From positions 1 through 20,046 of the forward strand of contig JAISLJ010000208.1 in the NCBI GenBank assembly GCA_031290955.1: 20,046 nt of DNA, read 5' to 3'. Source of the stretch: Zoogloeaceae bacterium (GTDB lineage: Bacteria > Pseudomonadota > Gammaproteobacteria > Burkholderiales > Rhodocyclaceae). Position numbers and translations under genes: made by a program. Positions 1-7,565 of the stretch are shown here, in pieces; the first letter of the stretch is position 1; every line of letters begins with the position of its first letter. The notes under the pieces were generated by a model. It was given only the letters and a program-made list of their open reading frames with translations, was not told the DNA's origin and did not search any database.

Positions 1-360
1 GACGCTCCTGGCTCTCTCACGGAATCATCTCTGTTCCAAGGGCGCAACGAACTATCCAGCCGGGCCGGTCAAACGGGTGGAATCTATCCGCTTCGGCCTG
101 CAAGGGGAAGATACAAGGGCGCACACCCTCCGGCGCGAAGCGCCGCAAATCAAGGTGGGGGGCGGCTGGAAGCCGCCCCCCACTTCGCGGAAAGGGAGGA
201 AGAAATGAGCGTCGCTCCGCTCCGCAAGAAACGCCCTCACCTGCCACTACGGTTTTGTTGGTCTGGTCGGACAGTTCGTTGCACCCTTGGAAGAGAGTAT
301 TGAACGTCCAAGCGGGCGAGAGGAAGGCAAGCGGTCGAAGTGCGAGGCGTCCAAACCTTC
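1..360. other. Left intergenic region without a convincing gene
   Basis: No open frame here has a ribosome site, a protein-like composition or a family I recognise; the short frames on both strands look like chance openings in GC-rich DNA. The stretch contains a perfect hairpin (155-183) and a 23-nt segment at 124-146 that reappears, inverted and with one mismatch, at 16088-16110. It lies beyond the 3' end of the minus-strand polysaccharide genes and grades into the palindromic element at 361-485. The 140 nt between that element and the acyltransferase stop (486-628) also show nothing I can name. Confidence 0.5.
155..183. repeat. Perfect 13-bp GC-rich hairpin
   Basis: The arms (155-167, GTGGGGGGCGGCT, and 171-183) are exact reverse complements around a GGA loop. 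The stem is terminator-strength, but no T-tract follows on either strand, so a canonical intrinsic terminator is not supported. It may be a REP-type palindrome. Confidence 0.6.
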
Positions 361-485
361 GTCATTGCGAGGGCCGAAGGCCCGCGGCAATCCACACATC
401 GGTTCTTGGCGCGAGGCGTTTCACAGGCCGGGCGGGGGTGTGGATTGCCGCGTCGCTTCGCTCCGCCTGTCGCGTCGGCAACGAC
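361..485. repeat. MITE/REP-like palindromic element, copy 1
   Basis: The element starts with GTCATTGCGAGG and ends in a degenerate complement of it. Inside are exact 15-nt inverted arms (383-397 and 438-452, GTGTGGATTGCCGCG). The same outer and inner arms recur at 16116-16149 and 16255-16362. Sequence just before the left end (about 336-360) also resembles sequence flanking the 16116-16149 copy in inverted orientation, so the repeated unit may be longer than the palindrome. There is no coding capacity. GTCATTGCGAGG...GGCAATCC palindromes are widespread non-coding repeats in Proteobacteria; calling this one a MITE is inference. Confidence 0.75.
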
Positions 486-628
486 TTGCAGTATTTTGAA
501 GCGGGAAATATTTGTGCCGGAGACCTATACAGAAAAGTGCGCGCATTCGCCGAAAAAACCGAGGTCAAGGCGTCAAGGCGGGACAGGGCGTGCGTCTGGA
601 ACCGGAGAACCCTGGCAAGCCTGTTGCG

Positions 629-1294
629 TTATCCGTTCGCACCCAAAATATCTTGACGTTTGCGTGCATCAACATAGGCCAGGAATTTTCGCAAATCGTT
701 CGAGCAAAGAAGGGGCGCGATTTTCCGTATCTCGGATTCCGGCCATGTCCACCAGGCGCTGGCGAGCAATGCGTCACGAATTTCCTGCTCGAACCGATAC
801 CGCACATGCCTTGCCGGATTGCCCGCCACAATCGAATACGGCGCGACATCCCGCGCTACAAGCGCTCGCGCCGCAACCACCGCGCCATCGCCAATGGTGA
901 CGCCGGATAGAATCGTGCATCCGGAAGCCAGCCACACATCATTGCCGATCACCACATTGCCCCGCGTTCCGCCGTATCCTGCAATTTCCCTGGCTTCCTC
1001 GATAAATGCCGGGAAAGGATACGACGACACCCAATCAATTCTGTGCCCTCCTCCCAGGAAAATGTGCACCTCATCGGCAATGGAACAATAATTTCCGATG
1101 ACCAATGTAGCGCCTTCATGCCAGTCATGCACGATTGGCATTCCATAGCTTCCCGTGCCGATTTTGTACTCCGGATAGCGTTTGCGGAATTTCATCTGTG
1201 CGCGATAGAGGCGTGGTTCTTCGGGAATTCTCCGCCATTGTTTCAGGGCTTTTCGCAAGGCTTTTTCAAATGCGCGGAACTTTTTACGGAGCAT
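629..1294 (-). CDS. CatB-type hexapeptide-repeat acyltransferase
   Basis: This 221-aa protein belongs to the xenobiotic/saccharide acyltransferase group (left-handed beta-helix, CatB/Vat-like), which moves an acetyl group from acetyl-CoA to a hydroxyl or amino sugar. Visible features are hexapeptide-like turns at about residues 64-76 (LVIGNYCSIADEV) and 114-147 (VVIGNDVWLASGCTI, then VTIGDGAVVAARALV), the family signature GGGHRIDWVSSYPF at 81-94 with the likely catalytic His84, and the closing AGNPARHVRYRF block at 157-168. A charged, Arg/Lys-rich N-terminal 45 residues precede the domain. Its start overlaps the end of the O-antigen ligase-like gene by 11 bp, so the two are probably co-transcribed and translationally coupled. 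Modification of a surface glycan is the likeliest role; the actual substrate cannot be read from sequence. Confidence 0.88.
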   Translation of the reverse strand: MLRKKFRAFEKALRKALKQWRRIPEEPRLYRAQMKFRKRYPEYKIGTGSYGMPIVHDWHEGATLVIGNYCSIADEVHIFLGGGHRIDWVSSYPFPAFIEEAREIAGYGGTRGNVVIGNDVWLASGCTILSGVTIGDGAVVAARALVARDVAPYSIVAGNPARHVRYRFEQEIRDALLASAWWTWPESEIRKIAPLLCSNDLRKFLAYVDARKRQDILGANG

Positions 1295-2525
1295 GGGGAC
1301 GCCCTCTCTTGCGCAGCATCAATTCGGCGGAAAACAAGAGTGCCATGGGAATCCAAAGCAGGAACCAGTGTTCCGTTGGCCGGGAAAGAAAACTTCCACC
1401 CTCCGTCATGCTGGCCGCGAGACCGAATACCAGCAGCGCCGAAGCCATCATCACCAAGGGTTCCTTGCGGTTACGCCAGGAAAATACCAGCGCGGAAATG
1501 TACAAGGAAAACCAGAGCGCCAGACCGATCATGCCAAGATTATGAAACACGCCCAAGGACAGGTTATGGGGATCGGAAAAGGTGGCGGCAGCCGGAACCC
1601 GAATCCGCATTGACGCATCATAACCATGCCCGAACCAGGGCGTATCGAGAATTTGCTGCCAGACTTCTTCCCAGATTTCAGGCCGCAGGGAAGTTCCCCT
1701 GGAAAACAAGCCCTCTGGATAAAAAATCAAAAACGCGCCCAGCGTCAGGATCATGAGCATCAGCAAAACCAGACTGCGCCGGTTCCAATGCGCGACCATC
1801 AGCCACACGGAACATGCGGCAAGCGCCAGGAGGGGCGTGCGCGAGCCGGTCGCAATAATCAACGCGCCAAAAACAAGCCCGGAAAACAGGGAAATCGGCG
1901 TGACTGGATTCTTGCGAAGAAACCAGTCCGCAAGCCAGAATGCCATAAAGTAACCGTATACATGCGAACTGAGGAGCGGGTTATGCAAAGCGCCGTACCC
2001 GGACAGACGATCCGGTATTCCATCGCACATGTAAAAAGCAAGCGATACCGCGCCAAGCAGACTTGCGATGATCGCGCTGGCCTTGAGACTGAACAGCAGG
2101 CGTTTGGGTGATTTCAACGCCAGCAGACCGCCGGAAAAAAACAGGAACAATACATAAAATGGTCTTTTGGCAAGCGAAAAGGCGGAATGATCGCTGTTTG
2201 ACCAGGCAATCGACAGAATGGCATAGGCGCCGAACAGGATGAAAAAGATGAGCAGCGGCGAGGCAAGCAAGGTTTTCAAACGCGCCGGATACAAAAAAAC
2301 CGCCAGCACGGCAGGCGTCAGCAACAATACATAATAAAGCTGATGGTAACGCGCGCGATCCCCGATCCAGAACATCCCCGTGGAGAGCGCAATCCAGCCC
2401 AGCGGCAAGAAATTCCCGACCAGCCAGTCCGCTGCCTTTTCCAGGGTTCCGGCAGGAACAACACCGACCCTTGCCACATCGCCAGCGCGGGCCATCGCCA
2501 TCTTTTGTTCTTCAAAACCTTTCAT
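1284..2525 (-). CDS. O-antigen ligase/polymerase-like membrane protein
   Basis: The product, about 413 aa, is hydrophobic with roughly ten to twelve predicted membrane segments and matches the Wzy_C/O-antigen ligase type. It has the SRTPLLALAAC motif after a long helix block, and a large periplasmic loop ending in DPHNLSLGVFHNLGMIGLALW, the His/Asn-bearing segment typical of this family. Such proteins join lipid-linked glycan to lipid A-core or to other acceptors at the outer face of the inner membrane. I chose the ATG whose codon ends at 2525 because a strong GGGGGA ribosome site lies 5 nt upstream; an in-frame ATG at 2549 and a TTG at 2564 are less supported. WaaL and Wzy are hard to separate by sequence, so no symbol is given. 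A PglL-type protein glycosylation ligase is another possibility. It pairs with the downstream acyltransferase. Confidence 0.85.
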   Translation of the reverse strand: MKGFEEQKMAMARAGDVARVGVVPAGTLEKAADWLVGNFLPLGWIALSTGMFWIGDRARYHQLYYVLLLTPAVLAVFLYPARLKTLLASPLLIFFILFGAYAILSIAWSNSDHSAFSLAKRPFYVLFLFFSGGLLALKSPKRLLFSLKASAIIASLLGAVSLAFYMCDGIPDRLSGYGALHNPLLSSHVYGYFMAFWLADWFLRKNPVTPISLFSGLVFGALIIATGSRTPLLALAACSVWLMVAHWNRRSLVLLMLMILTLGAFLIFYPEGLFSRGTSLRPEIWEEVWQQILDTPWFGHGYDASMRIRVPAAATFSDPHNLSLGVFHNLGMIGLALWFSLYISALVFSWRNRKEPLVMMASALLVFGLAASMTEGGSFLSRPTEHWFLLWIPMALLFSAELMLRKRGRPHAP

Positions 2526-2594
2526 CTGTCCCCCTGTGTGATTGGGCATGTCCGATCCGCCCAAAGTTTGCCGCGATCCGCCAAAAATTTTCCC

Positions 2595-2600
2595 ATTCTA
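2595..2600 (-). promoter_or_regulatory. Candidate -10 element for the polysaccharide genes
   Basis: Read on the minus strand this is TAGAAT (5 of 6 to TATAAT), about 70 nt before the chosen start of the O-antigen ligase-like gene. No convincing -35 lies 16-18 bp upstream, so support is weak. Confidence 0.3.
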
Positions 2601-2701
2601 ACAGAGCGCATTCCCCACGGCGCGGGATAAGAATTTCAATGGATAAGATTGGCTGCCCCCTGCAAAACCCGCAGGGCGCGGTTTCCGGTACACTCCTGCG
2701 C

Positions 2702-3244
2702 ATGCGTTTGCTTTTTCCCGATCCTTCTTCCGCTTTTGGTCAGGCGCTTGCCCGGCTGGGGCTGGTGTTGCTTGCGCTCATCCTCCTGGGCGGCGGCGGC
2801 TTTGCGGGCTGGCAGTTGGGCGGCGCGCCGCTCTGGCAGGTCTGGCGGAGCCGCGGCTGGCAGCCGGTCATGGCGACGCTGGAAGATGTCACGCTCAGCC
2901 CGATGGGCGCGCAGGGCGTGCATCTCACCGTGCGCTATCGCTATGCGTTCGCAGGGCATTCCCACGTCGGCGAACGCTACGGGCCGCACTTGTGGATGGA
3001 CAACGCCGAAGCCCTGAAAACCGCCTATGGCGACCTCCTGTTCCGGCAACGCGCGCGGGCCTGGGTCAATCCCGCGCAGACTGGGGAAGCCCTGCTCTCC
3101 CGCGAACTCCATTGGTCGGTACTCCTGATGGCCCTCCCGGCCTTGGCCGTGATGGCTGCGGGCGGTGTGCTCCTCTGGGCCTTCCTGGCCGGAAGTCTCG
3201 TCACGCTCGGCGCATATTTGCGGCAGCCGCGACGCGAGCCATGA
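2702..3244 (+). CDS. DUF3592-like two-helix membrane protein
   Basis: About 180 aa. An N-terminal membrane segment (roughly residues 14-36, rich in Leu and Gly) is followed by an extracytoplasmic domain containing the pattern V-x-A-T-L-E-D-V...V-R-Y-R-Y-A-F-A-G-H and a second membrane segment near the C-terminus (about residues 141-165). This order of helix, short beta domain and helix, with a VxYxYxVxG-like motif, is what DUF3592 proteins look like. Function is unknown. The start is uncertain: ATG 2702 puts the hydrophobic segment near the N-terminus as expected, but an in-frame ATG at 2639 is possible. A TACACT at 2689-2694 could be a -10 box, which would make the message nearly leaderless. 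Its stop lies 46 bp before gshA. Confidence 0.7.
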   Translation: MRLLFPDPSSAFGQALARLGLVLLALILLGGGGFAGWQLGGAPLWQVWRSRGWQPVMATLEDVTLSPMGAQGVHLTVRYRYAFAGHSHVGERYGPHLWMDNAEALKTAYGDLLFRQRARAWVNPAQTGEALLSRELHWSVLLMALPALAVMAAGGVLLWAFLAGSLVTLGAYLRQPRREP

Positions 3245-3290
3245 GGCGGTTGGTGTAAGATAAGGTTTTCTGATAACGATATTTCATTTC

Positions 3291-4613
3291 ATGGTTCCCC
3301 ATCTCAAGACTGCCCTGAGCGGCCCATTGCTGGCGCTGGAGCGCCGTTTCCTGGAATTTTCCGCGCCCATCGAGCAATGGCTGCGCGGTCAGTGGCAGGA
3401 GCATTGCCCTCCTTTCTATGCTTCCTGCGACCTGCGCAATGCCGGATTCAAGCTTGCGCCGGTGGATACCAATCTCTTCCCCGGCGGCTTCAACAACCTG
3501 AATCCGGCCTTTCTGCCGCTCTGTGTGCATGCGGCGATGAGCGCCGTTGAGCGTTTTTGTCCTTCGGCCTGCAAGCTCCTCCTGATTCCCGAGAATCACA
3601 CGCGCAACCTCTACTACCTGCAAAACGTGGCGCAGCTTGCCGCCATCCTCGCGCAGACGGGGCTGGAGGTGCGCATCGGCAGCCTGCTCCCTGATCTTGC
3701 CGTGCCCCGGAAAATCGAACTGCCGCTGGGCGGCTCCATCCTCCTGGAACCTCTGACGCGACATGGCGAACGGCTGGGGCTGGCCGATTTCAACCCTTGC
3801 GCCATCCTCCTGAACAACGATCTTTCCGGCGGACTGCCCGCGCTGCTTGCCGGAACATCCGACCAGGTGATCCTGCCGCCGCTCCACGCGGGCTGGTTCG
3901 TGCGTCGCAAGAGCCGTCACTTCGCCGCCTATGACCAGGTTTCCCGCGAGTTTGCCGACCTGCTCGACATCGATCCCTGGCTCATCGCGCCGGATTTCGT
4001 CGCCTGCGGGGCGCTGGATTTCCAGACGCGGCAGGGCGAGGCAGCCTTGGCGGAAGCGGTCTCCGGCGTGCTGGAGAAAACCAGGCGCAAGTACCGCGAA
4101 TATGGCATCGACGAGACGCCCTATGCCGTCATCAAGGCCGACGCCGGCACCTACGGCATGGGCGTGATGACCGTGCGCGACGCGAGCGCGGTCTTGGGGC
4201 TTTCCCGCCGGGAGCGCAACAAGATGAGCGTCATCAAGGAAGGCCAGGCGGTCTCCGAAGTCATCGTCCAGGAAGGCGTGCCCACTTTCGAGACCGTGCG
4301 CGACGCGGTGGCCGAGCCGGTGGTCTATCTCTTCGACCGCTTCGTGGTCGGCGGCTTCTACCGGGTGCACACGACGCGCGGCAAGCACGAGAACCTGAAT
4401 TCCCCCGGAATGAAGTTCGAGCCGCTCGCCTTCGAGACGGGCTGCAATCTTCCCGATTGCCGCGACAACCCGGACGCGCCGCCCAACCGCTTCTACGCCT
4501 ATGGCGTAATCGCCCGTCTGGCAAGCCTCGCGGCGGCGCTGGAACTGGAAGCGACGGCCCCCGCCGGAGTGGAGGCGCAGGCCGCCGCGCCCTGTCTTGC
4601 CGAGGCGGCCTGA
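3291..4613 (+). CDS. gshA: Glutamate-cysteine ligase, betaproteobacterial type
   Basis: 440 aa. It catalyses the ATP-dependent joining of L-glutamate and L-cysteine, the first step of glutathione synthesis, in the cytosol. The whole length matches the distinct GshA class found in Betaproteobacteria and Acidithiobacillus (TIGR02049), not the E. coli type. Recognisable blocks are DLRNAGFKLAPVDTNLFPGGFNNL (about residues 46-69), LIPENHTRNLYYLQNV, VIKADAGTYGMGVMTV near residue 283 (ATP-grasp-like), and YLFDRFVVGGFYRVH followed by NLNSPGMKFEPL. In many Betaproteobacteria gshB follows directly; here the next 323 bp instead hold an IS5-transposase remnant and no gshB is in the window. The C-terminal 20 residues are Ala-rich and poorly conserved. 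A weak promoter-like pair (TTGGTG at 3250, GATAAC at 3272) precedes it. No clear Shine-Dalgarno is visible before ATG 3291. Confidence 0.95.
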   Translation: MVPHLKTALSGPLLALERRFLEFSAPIEQWLRGQWQEHCPPFYASCDLRNAGFKLAPVDTNLFPGGFNNLNPAFLPLCVHAAMSAVERFCPSACKLLLIPENHTRNLYYLQNVAQLAAILAQTGLEVRIGSLLPDLAVPRKIELPLGGSILLEPLTRHGERLGLADFNPCAILLNNDLSGGLPALLAGTSDQVILPPLHAGWFVRRKSRHFAAYDQVSREFADLLDIDPWLIAPDFVACGALDFQTRQGEAALAEAVSGVLEKTRRKYREYGIDETPYAVIKADAGTYGMGVMTVRDASAVLGLSRRERNKMSVIKEGQAVSEVIVQEGVPTFETVRDAVAEPVVYLFDRFVVGGFYRVHTTRGKHENLNSPGMKFEPLAFETGCNLPDCRDNPDAPPNRFYAYGVIARLASLAAALELEATAPAGVEAQAAAPCLAEAA

Positions 4614-4625
4614 ATGACCCGGCAG

Positions 4626-4790
4626 CTTGCCTTTGCCCCGGAAGCCGCAGACAAGGCGACCAACCGGCGCAAGTCGCAAGTCCGGGCCAGGGTAGAACAT
4701 CCCGTTTCTCGTTCTCAAGCGGCTGTGGGGTTTGGCCGAGGTGCGCTACCGGGGGGCTCGCCAAGAACGCCAACCGCACCCTCGGGAGAA
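4626..4790 (+). pseudogene. Frameshifted C-terminal remnant of an IS5-family transposase
   Basis: One frame reads DKATNRRKSQVRARVEHP (about 4638-4705). After a single-base shift the next frame reads FLVLKRLWGLAEVRYRG, and after an extra G in the run near 4750 a third frame continues LAKNANRT. Joined, this is the RxRVEHPFxVxKRxxGxxxVRYRGLxKN signature at the C-terminal end of IS5-group DDE transposases. The normal tail (TxxALANLxxxRRxL) and the whole catalytic N-terminal part are missing, and no terminal inverted repeats were found. It is therefore a dead fragment left by a past insertion or deletion, located exactly where gshB would often be found. Confidence 0.75.
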
Positions 4791-4840
4791 GTGCGTCCAA
4801 AATAGTGAAAATCCTCGTTTATGCCTTATGCGTATTATTT

Positions 4841-4870
4841 GCCTCGATTTTGTCCTGCTCGCCTCGATTT
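4841..4870. repeat. 10-bp direct repeat, 20-bp spacing, before the exporter promoter
   Basis: GCCTCGATTT occurs at 4841-4850 and again at 4861-4870, exactly two helical turns apart and just upstream of a candidate promoter. The geometry would suit a dimeric activator binding one face of the DNA, but chance duplication cannot be excluded. Confidence 0.35.
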
Positions 4871-4876
4871 GCCTGC

Positions 4877-4904
4877 TTGTTCAGCGTTCCCTTTATTGTA
4901 TGAT
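4877..4904 (+). promoter_or_regulatory. Candidate sigma-70 promoter for the ABC exporter operon
   Basis: TTGTTC (4877-4882) and TATGAT (4899-4904) are separated by 16 bp in AT-rich DNA, 32 bp before ATG 4937. The -10 matches 5 of 6; the -35 matches only TTG. Confidence 0.45.
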
Positions 4905-4936
4905 CCCGTCTCCAGCTCCACCCTTTCCATGATGAT

Positions 4937-5923
4937 ATGACGAATTCGGTACCTCAAAAAAATCGTCGTCCGCAGGACATGATTTGTGTTCGGGATGTGC
5001 GTTACGATTATCCGGGTCATCGGGCGCTCGATGACGTGAGTTTTGGCTTGCCGCCTGCTTCCATCACGGCGCTGGTGGGGCCGAATGGCGCGGGGAAGAC
5101 GACGCTTTTGCGCGCCATCGCGGCGCTGGAGGAGCCGATCCAGGGTTTCATCCTCGTCGATGGGCTGGATGTCTGGGAAGACCCGCGCGCGGCGCATCGC
5201 CGCATGGGCTATCTGCCGGATCACTTCGGGCTGTATCAGGATCTGAGCGCCCGACGCTGCCTTCTCTACGCGGCCTACGCGATGGGAATCAGCGAGCGGG
5301 CTGCCGACGCTCTGGTGGATTGGGCGGCAAGGCAGGTGAACCTGCTGCCGCAACTGGAAAAACCGGCCAAGGCGCTCTCGCGCGGGCAACGCCAGCGTCT
5401 GGCGCTGGCCCAGGCCATCGTGCATCAGCCTCGGGTGCTGTTGCTGGATGAACCGGCTTCCGGCCTTGACCCGGAAGCGCGCGCGGATCTTGCGCACCTC
5501 ATGCGTTCGCTGGCGGCGCAGGGGATGACGATCCTCGTTTCCTCGCACATCCTCGCGGAACTGGAAAGCTATTGCACCGCCATGCTGGTGCTGGAGAAGG
5601 GCCGCCTCCTGCGTTACCAGTCCCTGGAGGCGCAGGCCGCGCCCGCCCGTGTGGAGCGTTTTCTGCGCCTGCGTCTGGATGCCACGCAGGATACGGCTTC
5701 GCTCATCGGCTGGCTGGCGCGGGCGGGGCTTGCCGTCCAGCAGGAGGCGGCGGACGTGCTCCACATCACCGGCGTGCCGGACGACACAGCCCAGCAGCAA
5801 CTCCTGCGCAACCTCATTCTGGCGGGCTGGGCCGTGCTGGAATTTTCCGCGCATCATCCCGAAGCGCCCAGTCTGGAAGATGTCTATCGCTCAATCGTGC
5901 ATGGCAAGGAAGAACGCGCATGA
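4937..5923 (+). CDS. ABC transporter ATP-binding protein (ABC-2 exporter)
   Basis: 328 aa cytosolic ATPase that energises the membrane partner encoded next to it. It has Walker A GPNGAGKTT (48-56), a signature loop written ALSRGQRQR (147-155) in place of LSGGQ, Walker B VLLLDEP (167-173) with the D-loop SGLD just after, and a switch His in SSHILAE. The Q-loop position reads GYLPDHFGLY, with Asp where Gln is usual. About 100 residues beyond the nucleotide-binding domain form the accessory tail seen in NatA/YxlF-like exporters. The stop overlaps the permease start (ATGA). The first 14 residues (NRRPQDM at 9-15) are encoded by a copy of the dispersed GTCCGCAGGAC repeat, and the conserved domain begins just after ATG 4979, which is an alternative start. 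Substrate unknown. Confidence 0.92.
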   Translation: MTNSVPQKNRRPQDMICVRDVRYDYPGHRALDDVSFGLPPASITALVGPNGAGKTTLLRAIAALEEPIQGFILVDGLDVWEDPRAAHRRMGYLPDHFGLYQDLSARRCLLYAAYAMGISERAADALVDWAARQVNLLPQLEKPAKALSRGQRQRLALAQAIVHQPRVLLLDEPASGLDPEARADLAHLMRSLAAQGMTILVSSHILAELESYCTAMLVLEKGRLLRYQSLEAQAAPARVERFLRLRLDATQDTASLIGWLARAGLAVQQEAADVLHITGVPDDTAQQQLLRNLILAGWAVLEFSAHHPEAPSLEDVYRSIVHGKEERA

Positions 5924-7320
5924 ACACCGCAAACACCGAAAATCCAGCGTTTCCCGCAGGACAAGCGCCCTTCGCTGGCCTTGGCGGCAATCCGGAATTC
6001 CAGCGCAATCTCTGGCTGGAACTCTCCGCGCAACGCCTGATCCTGATGCCCGCGCTGATCGCTTTTATCCTGTTTGTCATCATTTCCTTCCAGGGTCTCC
6101 GCGTGACCGCAAACGTGGAGCGCATCGCGCAAAGCGTTGCCGAATTCTGTCTCACGGGCATCCTGGGGCTGTCCCTCTGGGGCATGAAGCTGGCCGCCGA
6201 CACCCTGACGCAGGAGGCCCGCGAGGGCACCTGGGACAACCAGCGCATGTCCTGCCTCACGCCCTGGCAAATGATCTGGGGCAAGCTCCTGGGCGGCACG
6301 ATCTACACCTGGTACGGGAACGTCATCCTGCTGGTGATCGGCACGTTGGCGGCGGCAATGGCGGGCATTCCCCTGCGTCAGATTGCCCTTCTTGTTGTTG
6401 GCCCTGTGGCCTTGGGCGTCCTGCTCCAATCGGCTTCCATGCTGAGTGTGCTCCTCGCCTGGCACCGCAAGGGCGGGGCGACCCGGGAGGCGACGCGCTT
6501 TGGCTTCGTGAGTTTCCTGTTCTACCTGTTCTTGTTCCAGGCCCTGTCCGTCGGCTTTTTCGCGGTCAGGGGAGCCAGGGGAGGGGAGGTCACCCTGCAA
6601 TGGTGGGGCGGAACATGGCCGGTCATGGATTTCTTCGTCCTCAGCCTTGTCTGCCTCGCGCTCTGGAGCGTGCTGGGGCTGTGGCTCGCCATGCGCCGGG
6701 AACTGCTGGAAAAGAACAGCAACGGCCCGTGGTGGTGGCTGGTCTTCCTCGTGTTCTGGAGCGTTTGGGGGCTTGGCCTGGGGGGGCACTCCAGTGACAC
6801 GTGGAGCATCTGTGCCATGTTCGTCTGGACTTCCGCCTACCTGCAACTCTTCCTCGCGCCCAAGGACCGGATGGCCTGGCGCAAGCTGCGCGCCGCCTTG
6901 GAGAGCCGGGATTCCCGGCGCATCCGGCATCTCTGGCCGCTCTGGACGATCAGCGTCGCCCTTGCCTTGCTGCTGAGCGTGGTGGCGATTGGCTTCGCGC
7001 TGCCGCGCAACAGCGCCCTTGATGTCGCCCTCTTTCTCGCCAGCGTGAGCTGTTTTGCCATCCGTGATTTCGCCTGGGTGTTCTGGCTGTTCCTCGCTCC
7101 GAACAACCGCCGTGCCGAAGGCGCCATGATCGTCTCGTTCGCCGTGGCCTACCTCGTGCTTCCCTTCACTGTCCCCGGTGTTTTCCTGCCGTACTGGTCG
7201 ACTTACAGCGACAATCCGGTCATTCCCTACTTCTTCCTCCACGCCCTGCAAGCCGCCGTTGCGCTCATTCTTCTGTACCTGCGCTGGCGACAAGTCTCCG
7301 CCGAGCCGTCCTCGTCGTGA
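5920..7320 (+). CDS. ABC-2 type transporter permease
   Basis: About 466 aa, strongly hydrophobic, with some ten to twelve predicted membrane segments. The first half follows the ABC-2 pattern: an N-terminal segment LWLELSAQRL, a first helix (about residues 44-60), then the cytoplasmic motif EAREGTWDNQRMSCLTPWQMIWGKLLG, where E-x-G-T is the common hallmark of ABC-2 permeases. Its ATG overlaps the stop of the ATPase gene by 4 nt, so the two are translationally coupled and form one exporter. The second half contains runs of Trp-rich helices (WWWLVFLVFWSVWGLGLG) and looks like a second membrane domain or a duplicated half. No substrate can be inferred. I start at ATG 5920; the open frame extends upstream only as an overlap with the ATPase gene. 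Confidence 0.88.
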   Translation: MNTANTENPAFPAGQAPFAGLGGNPEFQRNLWLELSAQRLILMPALIAFILFVIISFQGLRVTANVERIAQSVAEFCLTGILGLSLWGMKLAADTLTQEAREGTWDNQRMSCLTPWQMIWGKLLGGTIYTWYGNVILLVIGTLAAAMAGIPLRQIALLVVGPVALGVLLQSASMLSVLLAWHRKGGATREATRFGFVSFLFYLFLFQALSVGFFAVRGARGGEVTLQWWGGTWPVMDFFVLSLVCLALWSVLGLWLAMRRELLEKNSNGPWWWLVFLVFWSVWGLGLGGHSSDTWSICAMFVWTSAYLQLFLAPKDRMAWRKLRAALESRDSRRIRHLWPLWTISVALALLLSVVAIGFALPRNSALDVALFLASVSCFAIRDFAWVFWLFLAPNNRRAEGAMIVSFAVAYLVLPFTVPGVFLPYWSTYSDNPVIPYFFLHALQAAVALILLYLRWRQVSAEPSSS

Positions 7321-7527
7321 CGAATGATGACATTGCCCTATTTGGCGTCCTGGCGGGCTTCCTGGGTTTCCTGGGGATGATGTTCCGGGGCGCCAAGCGG
7401 ACCGTATCCCGGATGATTCGATTCAATTTTCTCGCTGGCCGCAAGTTTCCTGCCTCGGTTTTTCGTCCCCTGTCCTCCGAAAGCGCAAAAGCTGGCAATT
7501 TGTCGGGATTTGCGGCAAACTTGCGCC

Positions 7528-7565
7528 CTATTATGGTCAAGCGAAACTATTATGGTCAAGCGAAA
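7528..7565 (+). repeat. Exact 19-bp tandem duplication across the aroQ start codon
   Basis: CTATTATGGTCAAGCGAAA occurs twice head to tail (7528-7546 and 7547-7565). Each copy carries an ATG; because 19 is not a multiple of three, only the second (7552) is in frame with aroQ, while the first (7533) opens a different frame that stays open to 8060. Confidence 0.95.

Noticed and set aside
155..183. Intrinsic terminator at the strong hairpin
   Set aside because: No run of T follows the stem on either strand.
2602..2701. Extended N-terminus of the DUF3592-like protein (frame open from 2471)
   Set aside because: Residues before ATG 2702 are not protein-like and would place the membrane segment far inside; the upstream ATG at 2639 remains possible but was not chosen.
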